A stretch of 64,000 nt of DNA from Mycolicibacterium vinylchloridicum (GCF_013404075.1 NZ_JACBJQ010000018.1:62001-126000); one strand, 5' to 3'. Positions 8,517 to 17,576 are shown, numbered from the stretch's first letter. Numbers and translations: made by a program. Notes: generated from the sequence alone by a model not told the origin.

Positions 8517-9449
8517 CTACAGCAGAACTGGCACGCCGGCATGTCGTTGGTCGGTGAGGATCTCGAACATCGCCCGCCGCGGCGCGACGAGCTCTGTGTC
8601 AAGCCCGTTGCCGGACAGGGTGATTCGGCAGTCGGCCAGCGCGGAGTTGTAGCAGTACTTGGTGTGGGAGTTGGTGTCGGTGTAGGTCAGCCCGATGACG
8701 TCACGCGGCTGAGCGCGGATCTCACCGCTCAGCTCGAAACCGTCGGCGCGCCCGCCGAACGTCCACACGAACGGCTCGTAGGTCCCGTGGGTGCGCCGCG
8801 CCGCCAGCACCGAGCGCACCGCGATCTCCCACCCGGCGTGGCGCAGCACGAACAAGGTCGCCGCCGGCAACCGCAGCGGACCCACCGCGGCGCGGGCGGT
8901 GACCACTTCGAGGCTGGAGGTCGGGTGGTCGTCGAATCCACACACCTGGCCGAAGGCATAGGCCGGGGTGTGCTTGCTGCCCCAGTTGTGGTTGACGCTG
9001 CCCCGCCACGACTCGACCGGGACGCTGGTCTCGCCGAGTGTCAGGGTGCCGTCGAAGCGGGCCAGCGGGTGGCGCACCTGGGTCTTTGCGGTGGGGAACT
9101 TGGCCGCATACGCGCGGTCGGTGAGCAGCTTGACCTTTGGTTCGTCGCCGGGCGCGATGGCCAGGTCCCAGCTGGCGCCGGCCAGGGCGCCGCGGGCGTG
9201 CACGTCGTCGATTACGGTGTCGGCAATCCTGGCTGACCATGGATCGGACAGATAGTCGGCCTCGGTCAGCGGATGGGGCACCTTGACGGCGCGGTTGCCG
9301 GCACCGTCGGGGTCGAAGAGCATCACCCACACGTCGGCCGCCGCCTCGCCGGGCACCGGCAGCAGCAGCGTCCAGCGCAGCCAGATCGCCTGCGCACGAT
9401 CCGGGTGATTGGCACGGATGAATCTGCTCTCGTAGTAGGGAGGCATCAT
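8517..9449 (-). CDS. Hypothetical protein, possible AttH/CrtC-like lipocalin-fold domain
   Basis: The product is 310 residues with no signal peptide and no clear membrane segment. It is rich in beta-type sequence. The stretch around 148-160 ([13 protein letters not shown]), followed by [12 protein letters not shown], resembles the NHNWG-type motif of AttH/hydroxyneurosporene-synthase-like proteins, which bind or hydrate isoprenoids. That assignment is tentative. The gene lies directly upstream of the P450 on the same strand with a 67-base gap, so both may act on one hydrophobic substrate. It diverges from the adenylate cyclase at 9485. Confidence 0.55.
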   Translation of the reverse strand: MMPPYYESRFIRANHPDRAQAIWLRWTLLLPVPGEAAADVWVMLFDPDGAGNRAVKVPHPLTEADYLSDPWSARIADTVIDDVHARGALAGASWDLAIAPGDEPKVKLLTDRAYAAKFPTAKTQVRHPLARFDGTLTLGETSVPVESWRGSVNHNWGSKHTPAYAFGQVCGFDDHPTSSLEVVTARAAVGPLRLPAATLFVLRHAGWEIAVRSVLAARRTHGTYEPFVWTFGGRADGFELSGEIRAQPRDVIGLTYTDTNSHTKYCYNSALADCRITLSGNGLDTELVAPRRAMFEILTDQRHAGVPVLL

Positions 9450-9484
9450 CAGTTCAGGATTCCCGACCGGAGGGCGGCGCAGGA

Positions 9485-10273
9485 GTGGGTTGGACGATTG
9501 CGGCGGCGGTATTGGCGGTGCTGGCCACAGCTGAGGCCATCGCGCTGGTCGTGCTGCGCGCGCGCCTGCAGGCCAGCCAGCGCGACGCCGACGAGATGCG
9601 GGCCCGCCTGGACACCCGCACCATGCTCTGGTCGGGTGGCCGGGAGGCGGTCAAGCAGGTCTGGCAGACCGCCAACCTGGTGCGCAGCCAGGGCTTCGGC
9701 GGCGCGGTGCGGTCCTCGATCGAGGAACTCGCCGACTGGGCCGACGTCGAACGCCCGGACCTGGCCCGGCTGGCCCCCGACGGCAAGCTGGTGGTGATGT
9801 TCTCCGACATCGAAGAGTCCACCGCGCTGAACGAGCGGATCGGGGACCGGGCGTGGGTGAAGCTCATCGGCAGCCACGACCGGCTGGTCCGCCGTCTGGT
9901 CAAGGCGCACGACGGGCATGTGGTCAAGAGCCAGGGCGACGGGTTCATGGTGGCGTTCGCCGACCCCGCCGCCGCGGTGAGCTGCGCGATGGCGATGCAG
10001 AGGGCACTGGAGCGCGACGCGAAACGCGCGCGGCACAACAGTATTCGGGTGCGCATCGGGATCCACATGGGCAAGTCGGTGCTGCGCGGCGACGATGTGT
10101 TCGGCCGCAACGTGGCGATGGCGGCCCGGGTCGCCAGCCAGGCTGACGGCGGCGAGATCCTGGTCAGCGAGTCGGTGCGCACCGCCGTGGGCGATCGGCA
10201 GTCCTTCGACGAAGGTCGTGACGCTGAACTCAAGGGGTTCAGCGGAACCCACCGGCTGTACGCGGTGGCTTAG
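9485..10273 (+). CDS. Class III adenylate cyclase with N-terminal membrane helix
   Basis: The product is 262 residues: one transmembrane helix (about 4-25), a linker, and a class III cyclase domain from about 100. Metal-binding Asp108 (in FSDIEEST) and Asp152 (in SQGDGF), the base-selecting Lys148 and Asp204 (in DDVFGRN), and the transition-state pair Asn209/Arg215 are all present, so an active ATP cyclase is expected, probably as a homodimer at the inner membrane face. It starts with GTG and has GGAGGG 10 bases upstream. The 3' end overlaps a small convergent gene by 4 bases. Confidence 0.85.
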   Translation: MGWTIAAAVLAVLATAEAIALVVLRARLQASQRDADEMRARLDTRTMLWSGGREAVKQVWQTANLVRSQGFGGAVRSSIEELADWADVERPDLARLAPDGKLVVMFSDIEESTALNERIGDRAWVKLIGSHDRLVRRLVKAHDGHVVKSQGDGFMVAFADPAAAVSCAMAMQRALERDAKRARHNSIRVRIGIHMGKSVLRGDDVFGRNVAMAARVASQADGGEILVSESVRTAVGDRQSFDEGRDAELKGFSGTHRLYAVA

Positions 10274-10428
10274 CTGCCGGTGGCCTCGGCGTGGCGCTGA
10301 CGCAGCCGGGCGCGGATCTCGTCAGGGGTGTAGGCCTTGCGGCGCCGCTGGTCCCGAGCAACAAGAACACCGCCGGCGACGACGCCGGCCGCACCGGCCA
10401 GCCCGATCCACTTCCAGATACCGCGCAT
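10270..10428 (-). CDS. Small membrane protein of 52 residues
   Basis: A short frame of 52 codons that is easily missed. It reads [20 protein letters not shown], then a short hydrophobic run, a basic stop-transfer cluster ([10 protein letters not shown]) and an amphipathic tail [16 protein letters not shown]. One transmembrane helix (about 7-25) with positive-inside character and third-position G/C bias support real coding. It ends inside the stop codon region of the convergent cyclase and its start is close to that of the divergent amidase-like gene. No Shine-Dalgarno is evident. Function unknown. Confidence 0.55.
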   Translation of the reverse strand: MRGIWKWIGLAGAAGVVAGGVLVARDQRRRKAYTPDEIRARLRQRHAEATGS

Positions 10429-10450
10429 GCGATCACACTATGCTGCGCTG

Positions 10451-11146
10451 GTGACCGAGCACACCGTGTCGCTGACACAGGCGCTGAACGAGACCCGCAC
10501 CGGTGACGTCTGGCTGTTTCGCGGCGGCTCCGGCCCGGACCGCGCGATCCAGACCCTCACCAACGCACCCGTCAACCACGTCGGCATGACGGTGGCCATC
10601 GACGATCTGCCGCCGTTGATCTGGCACGCCGAGCTCGGCCACAAGTTGCTGGACCTGTGGACGGGCACCAATCATCGCGGGGTGCAACTCAACGACGCGC
10701 GCGAGGCCATCGAGCAATGGCTGCATCACTACGGCCAGCGCTGCTGGCTGCGCCAGCTCACCCCGCACGTCACCCGCGACCAGGAAGACCGGCTGCTGGA
10801 GGTGATCGCCCGGATGGACGGCACCCCGTTTCCGTCCACCGCGCGGCTGACCGGACGCTGGCTGCGCGGCAGGATCCCCACAGTCAGCGACTGGACCCGT
10901 GGTATCCCGTTCGTACACAAGAAGGTTCGCGAATCCGCCGAGCGGCGCAAACTCGCCGAGCGGGAAGTCGGCTTGCAGACGGCCTACTGCGCCGAGACCG
11001 TCGCCATCACCTACGAGGAAATGGGTCTGCTGACCACCGAGAAGAACGAGAACTGGTTCGACCCGGGACGATTCTGGAGCGGCGATACGCTGCCGCTGAT
11101 CGACACCTACCGGCTCGGTGACGAAATCCAGGTCATCGCAGATTGA
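10451..11146 (+). CDS. Permuted NlpC/P60 (YiiX-like) papain-fold protein, putative
   Basis: The product is about 231 residues from the GTG at 10451; an ATG at 10427 would add 8 residues, and neither has a ribosome-binding site. The N-terminus has GDVWLFRGG followed by NHVGM with His43, and much later YCAETVA with Cys180. This His-before-Cys order and the YC(S/A)E motif fit circularly permuted NlpC/P60 (YiiX/LRAT-like) cysteine hydrolases, which cleave or transfer acyl/peptide bonds. No signal peptide is seen, suggesting a cytosolic or membrane-surface role. The family assignment is from motif order only. Confidence 0.55.
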   Translation: MTEHTVSLTQALNETRTGDVWLFRGGSGPDRAIQTLTNAPVNHVGMTVAIDDLPPLIWHAELGHKLLDLWTGTNHRGVQLNDAREAIEQWLHHYGQRCWLRQLTPHVTRDQEDRLLEVIARMDGTPFPSTARLTGRWLRGRIPTVSDWTRGIPFVHKKVRESAERRKLAEREVGLQTAYCAETVAITYEEMGLLTTEKNENWFDPGRFWSGDTLPLIDTYRLGDEIQVIAD

Positions 11147-11159
11147 TTGACCGAAAGCC

Positions 11160-11456
11160 TCAACCGAGCCCGAACCCGACACCGACGGGCGCCTGCTGAC
11201 GCGGGCACGACAGGTCGATGTAGACGGTGGTCGCACTCGACGCCGCACCGGGCGCGCTGTCCGGATTGTGTACGGCCACTACCCGACACGATGACGGCGG
11301 GGCTCCGGTGTTGCCGTCCACCCAGTTGATCGCGACGATATAACCCTGGGCCTGCAGCTGGTCGATGGTGTATTGCGCGGAATCAGCGGAGGCCGCTGGC
11401 GCGAACACCAATGGCAGCGCGACCGCACCGACGAATGCCGCCGCCGATCGCCTCAT
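11160..11456 (-). CDS. Small secreted mycobacterial protein
   Basis: The product is 98 residues: a Sec signal peptide (basic MRR, hydrophobic core, cleavage after about residue 24 at AASA-DS) and a mature part of about 74 residues with two cysteines that may form a disulfide. The motif YTIDQLQAQGYIVAINWVDG is shared by a family of short exported proteins in mycobacteria of unknown role. I chose the ATG at 11456 because it overlaps the upstream lipoprotein stop as ATGA; a start 9 bases earlier is possible. It is probably co-transcribed with that lipoprotein. Confidence 0.7.
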   Translation of the reverse strand: MRRSAAAFVGAVALPLVFAPAASADSAQYTIDQLQAQGYIVAINWVDGNTGAPPSSCRVVAVHNPDSAPGAASSATTVYIDLSCPRQQAPVGVGFGLG

Positions 11457-11965
11457 GCCGCCCACACCGCGAGCAGTTTGCCCTTCGGATCGCGGAACAT
11501 GATCCCGGTGATCGTCTTGCCCTTCGGGACGTCGTAGGCAAGGTGCGCGGCGATCTGTTGGCCCTGCGGAAGCTGTCCTGAGGTGATGCCCGGTTGGACG
11601 GCACCGACGGCGGGTGCGACGTTCGACCCGTCGGAGGCGCGCGCCACGAACCAGAAGCCGTTGTAGGCAATCGTTCCGGTCTTGGCGACGATGGTCACAT
11701 CGACGGCGAACATCGTTCCCTTGGCCGGGACGATCTGAGCGTCGGCCGGTACCGGAGCCAGGTTGTCGATCGTATAGGTCGCCGTTCCGCCGTCCGAGGC
11801 GATGTCGACCGCGGTGCCGAACGGGACCGCTTGCTTGGCGGACGCCGTCGATGTGGCCGGCGCTGCGGGTTTCTGGGCATCCGAGCCCGACCCGCCGCAG
11901 CCCGCGATGAGAAGTGCGACGGCGATCATGCCGAGAAATACCTTGGGCGAGCGTGTTCCGCGCAT
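11453..11965 (-). CDS. Lipoprotein with MPT63-like (DUF1942) domain
   Basis: The product is 170 residues with a lipoprotein signal: hydrophobic stretch then lipobox LIAGC with Cys23. After a Ser/Ala/Thr linker, the segment from about 48 to the end (GTAVDIASDGGTATYTIDNL, later YNGFWFVARASDGS) resembles the immunoglobulin-like beta-sandwich of MPT63/DUF1942 antigens. It should be anchored at the outer face of the plasma membrane or in the periplasm. Function is unknown; the family is known for immunogenicity. It overlaps the following secreted-protein gene by 4 bases. Confidence 0.7.
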   Translation of the reverse strand: MRGTRSPKVFLGMIAVALLIAGCGGSGSDAQKPAAPATSTASAKQAVPFGTAVDIASDGGTATYTIDNLAPVPADAQIVPAKGTMFAVDVTIVAKTGTIAYNGFWFVARASDGSNVAPAVGAVQPGITSGQLPQGQQIAAHLAYDVPKGKTITGIMFRDPKGKLLAVWAA

Positions 11966-11974
11966 TCGCGGATA

Positions 11975-12385
11975 CTAGCGCGACCCGGCCAGGCCGAATT
12001 TTGCCCGGGCCTCATCGGTGACCGGGGTGAACAGGTTGACGAGGTTGCCGTCGGGGTCGCGAAACAGCAGCGCGCGGTTGCCCCACGGCATCGTCGTCGG
12101 CTCGGTGACGATCTCCTCGAGATGCTCGCGGAGGCGCTGAAAATCGGCATCCACGTCGTCGACGATGAACTCCAGAATCGCGCTCCGGTTGGCTGCCGGC
12201 TCGGCGGATCCGGCCCCGAACAGCGGCACGGTCTTGTCGCTGCCGATGGCCAGAGTGCCGATGGCCGTCGGAATCTCGGCGAACAACTCATTGCCCCACA
12301 CCGCAGCCACTCCGGTGACCAGCTCGTAAAACCCGACCAGCCGCGTGACGTCGGCCGTGATAAGACGTGTCGAAATGAAGTTCAT
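11975..12385 (-). CDS. VOC (glyoxalase/bleomycin resistance-like) family protein
   Basis: The product is 136 residues with the paired beta-alpha-beta modules of the vicinal oxygen chelate fold: FISTRLITADVTRLVGFYELV at the start and RALLFRDPDGNLVNLFTPV near the end, where the FRDPDGNLV turn is diagnostic. Members are metal-dependent isomerases, dioxygenases or binding proteins; this one cannot be resolved further. An inverted repeat (GGAGGT and ACCTCC, 12390-12409) sits just upstream of its start codon, possibly a regulatory hairpin or an accident of a G-rich leader. Confidence 0.8.
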   Translation of the reverse strand: MNFISTRLITADVTRLVGFYELVTGVAAVWGNELFAEIPTAIGTLAIGSDKTVPLFGAGSAEPAANRSAILEFIVDDVDADFQRLREHLEEIVTEPTTMPWGNRALLFRDPDGNLVNLFTPVTDEARAKFGLAGSR

Positions 12386-12505
12386 GCCAGGAGGTTAGGC
12401 GCTACCTCCGACAACCCCGATCGGCCACACCTGGCAATGCTGACCGACATTGCCACGGCCCATAATCCGCAGCGAATTCACATTTTCGACGTTTGCAGCA
12501 AACAA

Positions 12506-13732
12506 TCAAACCAGCCGGTCGAGCAGTGGCCGCGCCGCCGCCGTCACGCGCTGATGGTCATAGGTGATCACCATGTCGAACCGCCGCCTCTCCGCGTCGG
12601 CCGAATGCACTGCCGGACTGAGCCGCTCGCGAGCGATCAATCCGCAGGCGGTTTCGGGCCCGAGCACCAGAAGCGTCGACTCACGCAACAGCGGGTCGTC
12701 ACGGTGCAGTGTCACCCCGCGAACCCTGGGCCCGAGACCGTTCCACCCGTTCTGACCGAACACCGCCACCAGCGGCGACCTTTCGGCGATCGCCGAATAC
12801 ATCTGTTCGGTGTGCGGGTCCATCTGCTCGTCGGGATGCACGGTGGCAAGGACGATCGGGGCATTCTGCGCGGTCGCGGCGATACCACCGATGTGGTGGG
12901 ACAGGGCGGTCAGGGTCTGCTTGCGTACCGTCCGGGTGGGTAGGCCCGCGATGGCCGACTCCATAGTCGGCTGATGCTCGGTCGGCGCGCAGGGAGTGCG
13001 CCGCGCCGGCCAGTCGAAAGGCTCCGCTGCGCTGGTGACCTCGCCCGGAGCGCCGAACCAGTTGCCCTGGCCGAGGGTCGCGCCATAGGCCAGGGCAACT
13101 TCCAGGTGCTCGGCAGTCTCGATGCCTTCGGCGCAGATGACTGCGCCGGTGCGCTCGTGGTGGGCGATGACCGCTGCCACAGTGCGGGCATGCATCCGAT
13201 CCGGCTGGCGCTGAATCAGGTTCATATCGAGTTTGAGGATGTCGGGCGCGACGACGTCGAGCAACACCAGCGAATCGGGGTGGGAACCGATGTCGTCCAA
13301 CGCGATCGCGAAGCCCAGCGACCGCAGAGCCGCGACCTTGCGCAGCAACGCCCTGGGATTGGCAAGTAGCCCGCGTTCGGTTATCTCGAACGTCAGCCGA
13401 AACGCGCCGGCGGCGCGCACGACATCGGCGTTGACGGCCGGATCGACAGCGGGCGTACCGGGCTCGCAATTGACCAGCAACAGCGTGCCCGGGGTGAAGT
13501 CGCTCTGGACCGCACCCCGGGTTGCGGCGCGAACGCAGAGCTCGTCGAGGCGATCCAGACGCCCGGTCTTCGCGGCGCGATCGAAGATGTCGATCGGGGA
13601 CGGATTGTCCAACGAGGGCCAGCGGGCCAGCGCCTCATGGCCGACGACGACCTCGCTGGGCAACTGCACGACCTGCTGAAACGCTGCGACCAAGCCCTCA
13701 CCTGCAATGGCCCGGTCGATGAAGTCCGTCAT
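12506..13732 (-). CDS. EAL-domain c-di-GMP phosphodiesterase with C-terminal DICT domain
   Basis: The product is 408 residues. The N-terminal EAL domain (about 1-235) retains the catalytic set: Glu33 (HEALARW), Asn88, Glu116 (FEITE), Asp146/Asp147 (DDIG), Lys167 (LKLD), Glu202 (EGIET) and Gln222 (GQGN). It should therefore hydrolyse cyclic di-GMP. The remainder (about 255-405) resembles a DICT sensory domain, a module found with diguanylate signalling proteins; the part I see in support is the HHIGG and LGPETACGLIA region. No GGDEF domain or membrane segment is present. It diverges from the large LuxR-type regulator at 13982. Confidence 0.8.
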   Translation of the reverse strand: MTDFIDRAIAGEGLVAAFQQVVQLPSEVVVGHEALARWPSLDNPSPIDIFDRAAKTGRLDRLDELCVRAATRGAVQSDFTPGTLLLVNCEPGTPAVDPAVNADVVRAAGAFRLTFEITERGLLANPRALLRKVAALRSLGFAIALDDIGSHPDSLVLLDVVAPDILKLDMNLIQRQPDRMHARTVAAVIAHHERTGAVICAEGIETAEHLEVALAYGATLGQGNWFGAPGEVTSAAEPFDWPARRTPCAPTEHQPTMESAIAGLPTRTVRKQTLTALSHHIGGIAATAQNAPIVLATVHPDEQMDPHTEQMYSAIAERSPLVAVFGQNGWNGLGPRVRGVTLHRDDPLLRESTLLVLGPETACGLIARERLSPAVHSADAERRRFDMVITYDHQRVTAAARPLLDRLV

Positions 13733-13879
13733 GACGTCCTTGGGATGATGTGGCGGCCCATCTACGCCCGCACGGCTGTCGCCGTTGAGGTCAAGTTAAC
13801 TGCGAGGATGCGTTTTGACCGGGTCGCCACCCGTTTTGCTCACCGGGACTACCCGAACCACAGCAAAGCACCTCAATGC

Positions 13880-13904
13880 TTAGGTGAGGCTTCGCTGAGC
13901 GAAG
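13880..13904. promoter_or_regulatory. Inverted repeat in the intergenic region, possible operator
   Basis: In the 249-base divergent gap between the EAL-DICT gene and the LuxR-type regulator lies a perfect inverted repeat, CTTCGC-TGA-GCGAAG (13890-13904). The overlapping 19 bases 13880-13898 match the IdeR iron box TTAGGTTAGGCTAACCTAA at 14 of 19 positions, all but one of the first twelve, with a poor right half. A regulator binding here could control both genes, but neither identity is proven. No other gene or RNA is evident in this gap. Confidence 0.35.
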
Positions 13905-13981
13905 ATATCTGACATCATCAAATTCCGACCGGCACGCGGAACAGCGGCCGGATCCAGAGGCCACAAGGGGAGGCTAGGCGG

Positions 13982-16720
13982 ATGCAGCCCAGGAGGCAGC
14001 CCGCTCCGGTCGTGTCGACCAGGCTGCGGGCGCCGGCCTTGAGCGACGGGCTCATCGCCCGTGAACGCCTCATCGATCTGCTGCGGGCAGGCAGCACCAA
14101 ACGGCTGGTACTGATCCACGCCCCAGCCGGTTTCGGCAAGACAACGTTGGCCGCCCAATGGCAGCGGGTGTTGAGCTCCGAGAGCGTGCCGGTTGCCTGG
14201 CTCACGCTCGGCCGCGACGACAACGACAGCGGCTCGTTCCTCGGGCATCTCGTCGAGGCGGTGCGCCGCGTGGAACCCACCGTCGGTGCCGGACTCGTCG
14301 GCCTGCTGGAACAGCAGTCCGACGATGCGCAGCGTTACGTACTGGCTGAATTCGTCAACCAATGCACCGACTACGGCCGGCCGTTGGCGATCGTGCTGGA
14401 CGACTGGCACCTCGTCGAAGGTCAAGGCACCACAGCGATATTGGAGTTTCTACTCGACGCCGGCCCCGACAATCTGCACCTGATCGTGACGAGCCGGACC
14501 CGTGCGCCGGCGATCGGGCGACTCCAAGTCGGCAAGCAGGTCCATGAGATCGATGCCACCCAACTTCGTTTCGACCAGAACGAGTCTGCGGCGTTCCTGG
14601 TCGAGCTCAACTCGCTGGACCTCAACGGCGACGACGTGCACACGCTGTGGGCCAGCACCGAGGGGTGGGTGGCCGCGTTGCAACTGGCCACCCTGTCATT
14701 GCGCAACAGCCCGGATCCGTCGGCACTGATCCGTGATTTCTCCGGGCGCCACCACTCCATCGGTGACTACCTGGCCGAGAATGTCCTCGACACGCTGCCG
14801 CCCGATCTACTGGATTTCCTTCTGACCACCTCGATCTGCGAACGGCTATCCGGTGGACTCGCCGCCGCGGTCAGCGGCCGGCCTCGAGGGCAAGCCATCC
14901 TCGAGGACCTCGAACGGCTGGATCTGTTCCTGCGGCCCCTCGACGACAACCGCGAATGGTTTCGCTACCACCACCTGTTCGCCGGATACCTCCGCCAGCG
15001 GCTGGAACGCGACCATGGCGAGAAGATCGTCGATTTGCATCGCACCGCCTCAGCCTGGTTCGCAGATCACGGTCTCTACAGCGAGGCCGTCACCCATGCC
15101 CTCAACGCCGGCGACGGCCCTGAAGCGGTCGACCTGGTGGAGAGCCAGGCCATGTCGCTCGTAGAACACAGCCGGATGGGAACCCTGCTCGCGCTGGTGA
15201 ACAAGCTGCCGAAGCCGCTTCTCGCCGACCGGCCGAACCTGCACATCGCAATCGCGTGGGCCAACTGCCTGTTACAACGCAGCACGCAAGCACAGGTCTC
15301 GCTCGACCTTGCCCGGGCCGCCGTGGGCTCGGCACCCCAGAGTGCAACCGCCGATGTCTTGGGAGAAGCCAACGTCGTGCAGGCGTGCATCGACGTCTAC
15401 GGTGACCGCATCGACCGGGCCGCAGATCTGGTCGCCCCCTACCTCGTCGAGAACTCCGGATTCCGGCCCTTCCTGGTCGCGGTCTCGGCCAATATCAGCA
15501 GCTTCGTCGACATTCACAACTTCGCCTACGACTCGGCTGAAGCCCGGCAGCGCTGGGCCACCCCGTATCACGAGACCGCCGCCGGGCCCTTCGCCGGCGT
15601 GTATGGCCGTTGTTTCGCCGGCCTGGCCGCGTTCGCCCGCCTCGATCTGATCAGCGCCGAGAGTCGCTACGCCGAGGCCCGGGCCGTGGCCGAACGCCTG
15701 GCCGGCCGGCACTCACACGCCGCCCGGCTTGCCGGCGCTCTACTGGGTCGCGTGCATTACGAGCACGGCGACATCGACACGGCGGAAACCCTTTTGGAGG
15801 AGTGCCACGAGCTGGGGGCAGAAAGCGGCGTCGCCGATTTCATGATCGCGACCTACAGCACGCTTGCCCGGATCCGAGTCCTGCGCGGCGACATCGATGA
15901 CGGCCTGGCGCTTCTCGAAGAGGGAATCCATACCGCGCAACATCTTTCGATGCCTCGGCTCTCGGCTGCCCTCTACAGCGACTGCCTGCGCCTGCATCTC
16001 GCCGTCGGCGACATCCCTCGTGCCAAGGACGCGCTCGCCCGAAGCGCCGATGACGTGGCGACGGGGCAGGACGGTATCGCCTTCGCCGTGCGGTATTACC
16101 AGCGGGGCATGCGGGCTCGGATCATGCGCGCCAACCGGGACTTCGAGGGCGCTTGCCGCATCCTTTCCGCGATGCGCGACGAAAGCAGGGCGGTCGGCTG
16201 GCGCTACGGTGACACCGCCACCAGCATCAAGCTGGCGAAAGTGCTTTACCTGAGCGGAGATACGGCCACTGCAACCGAGGTCCTGGTGCCTGCGCTGGTG
16301 GCGGCCGCCCGAGCCGGACTGGTTCGCACGGTCATCGACGCCGGCCCGGAGATCCTCACGATGGCCGCCCAGCTCCGCGAGGCCAGCCGGACCAGCCGAC
16401 GGCCCGGCGGCATCCCCGAGGTGCCCGCCAACTATCTGTCCAGAGTGCTCGCCACCGCGCACGCCGATGCCCGCAGCGCAGCAATTCCGGTCATCGCCCG
16501 CGTCGGTGATCGCTCACCGCTGCCCGAAGAACCGCTCAACGCACGGGAAATCGACATCCTGCGACTGCTGGAGCGGGGCCTGTCGAACAAGCAGATCGCC
16601 CGCAATCTCGGTGTGACGATCAATACCGTGAAGTGGTACCTCAAGAGCATCTACATCAAGCTCGGCGTCGGCAAGCGCGGCGATTCGATAACCGAGGCGC
16701 GTCGCAGACATATCCTGTGA
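13982..16720 (+). CDS. MalT/LuxR-type ATP-dependent transcriptional regulator
   Basis: The product is 912 residues. Its N-terminal NTPase has a P-loop APAGFGKTT (48-56) and IVLDDWHLVE as Walker B; a central region built of helical repeats (about 330-800) follows, then a LuxR helix-turn-helix (LNAREIDILRLLERGLSNKQ, then TVKWYLKSIYIKLG) at the C-terminus. This is the MalT-like architecture (signal-transduction ATPase with tetratricopeptide-like sensor). AAGGGGAGG lies 8 bases before the ATG. A methyltransferase gene follows after 57 bases on the same strand. It is a distant paralogue of the regulator at 4.4-7.0 kb; the inducer is unknown. Confidence 0.85.
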   Translation: MQPRRQPAPVVSTRLRAPALSDGLIARERLIDLLRAGSTKRLVLIHAPAGFGKTTLAAQWQRVLSSESVPVAWLTLGRDDNDSGSFLGHLVEAVRRVEPTVGAGLVGLLEQQSDDAQRYVLAEFVNQCTDYGRPLAIVLDDWHLVEGQGTTAILEFLLDAGPDNLHLIVTSRTRAPAIGRLQVGKQVHEIDATQLRFDQNESAAFLVELNSLDLNGDDVHTLWASTEGWVAALQLATLSLRNSPDPSALIRDFSGRHHSIGDYLAENVLDTLPPDLLDFLLTTSICERLSGGLAAAVSGRPRGQAILEDLERLDLFLRPLDDNREWFRYHHLFAGYLRQRLERDHGEKIVDLHRTASAWFADHGLYSEAVTHALNAGDGPEAVDLVESQAMSLVEHSRMGTLLALVNKLPKPLLADRPNLHIAIAWANCLLQRSTQAQVSLDLARAAVGSAPQSATADVLGEANVVQACIDVYGDRIDRAADLVAPYLVENSGFRPFLVAVSANISSFVDIHNFAYDSAEARQRWATPYHETAAGPFAGVYGRCFAGLAAFARLDLISAESRYAEARAVAERLAGRHSHAARLAGALLGRVHYEHGDIDTAETLLEECHELGAESGVADFMIATYSTLARIRVLRGDIDDGLALLEEGIHTAQHLSMPRLSAALYSDCLRLHLAVGDIPRAKDALARSADDVATGQDGIAFAVRYYQRGMRARIMRANRDFEGACRILSAMRDESRAVGWRYGDTATSIKLAKVLYLSGDTATATEVLVPALVAAARAGLVRTVIDAGPEILTMAAQLREASRTSRRPGGIPEVPANYLSRVLATAHADARSAAIPVIARVGDRSPLPEEPLNAREIDILRLLERGLSNKQIARNLGVTINTVKWYLKSIYIKLGVGKRGDSITEARRRHIL

Positions 16721-16777
16721 TTGCCTGATCGGCAAAATTCCTTGCCCGCTGCGCATCCGCGTCGGCACCATCGCGGA

Positions 16778-17464
16778 GTGACCGTAATTCGCAACCCCTT
16801 CGACGACGCCGGCCATGTCGCGATGTATGCCGAGCGCGCCGCGCAGATGGTGCCCGCATACCGGGACATTCACCGCCTGGCCACCGTGCTCATCGCCGAA
16901 CACGCGCCACCCGATGCCAGGATTCTGGTCCTCGGGGCAGGTGGCGGAATGGAAACCAGGGCGTTTGCGGAGGCCCAGCCAGGCTGGGCGTTCGATGCCG
17001 TGGACCCGTCTGCTGCGATGTTGGAACTCGCCGCACAGCATCTCGGGCCGCACGCGGCGCGGGTGCGTATGCACTGCGGGTACATCGACGATGCCCCGCC
17101 CGGGCCGTTCGCCGCCGCCACCAGCCTGCTGACGCTGCACTTCCTCCCCTACGACCAGCGTCGCCACACCGCGGCGCAGGTACGGCAACGGCTGGCCCCG
17201 GGGGCCCCGTTCGTCGTTGCGCACCTGAGCTTTCCGCAGCACGACGACGCCGAACGGCAGTTGTGGATGGAACGCCACGCCGCGAATCTTGTCGCAGCGG
17301 GCATCGATGCCTCGGACGTCGAAAAGGCGCGGACCGCCATCTCGACGCAGGTTCCCGTCCTGTCACCCGAACAGGACCGCGCGGTCCTTCGCGAGGCAGG
17401 TTTCACCGACATCACCGAGTTCTTCTCGGCGTTCACGTTCCGCGGCTGGGTCGGCTACGCCTGA
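16778..17464 (+). CDS. Class I SAM-dependent methyltransferase
   Basis: About 228 residues from a GTG at 16778; an upstream in-frame TTG directly behind the regulator would give 247, but the extra residues look non-conserved. The SAM-binding motif I is ILVLGAGGGMETRAFA, followed by an acidic motif at the end of beta 2 (FDAVDPSAAML) and the motif-IV-like TSLLTLHFLP. The acceptor is unknown. Position behind the MalT-like regulator suggests it may be a target or partner of that regulator. Confidence 0.8.
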   Translation: MTVIRNPFDDAGHVAMYAERAAQMVPAYRDIHRLATVLIAEHAPPDARILVLGAGGGMETRAFAEAQPGWAFDAVDPSAAMLELAAQHLGPHAARVRMHCGYIDDAPPGPFAAATSLLTLHFLPYDQRRHTAAQVRQRLAPGAPFVVAHLSFPQHDDAERQLWMERHAANLVAAGIDASDVEKARTAISTQVPVLSPEQDRAVLREAGFTDITEFFSAFTFRGWVGYA

Positions 17465-17576
17465 CGGGTGAACAGCGACAGTTCGTCGCCCCGCGCACCT
17501 CACTTGACGGATCTTGGGGCCGTCCCTGCTATTCGTCCGGGTAGGATCACCGAACTGGCCGATGCTGCGGGCATAA

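Noticed and set aside
12390-12409. Inverted repeat GGAGGT/ACCTCC before the VOC gene as a regulator site.
   Set aside because: Short arms made of ribosome-binding-like sequence, 8-base spacer; not convincing enough to list as a feature.
13880-13898. IdeR iron box call.
   Set aside because: Only 14 of 19 matches with a poor right half; kept only as a possible operator, not as an IdeR site.
17512-17560. TTGACG promoter for the alpha/beta hydrolase at 17577.
   Set aside because: No -10 element at acceptable spacing (TATTCG is 20 bases away).
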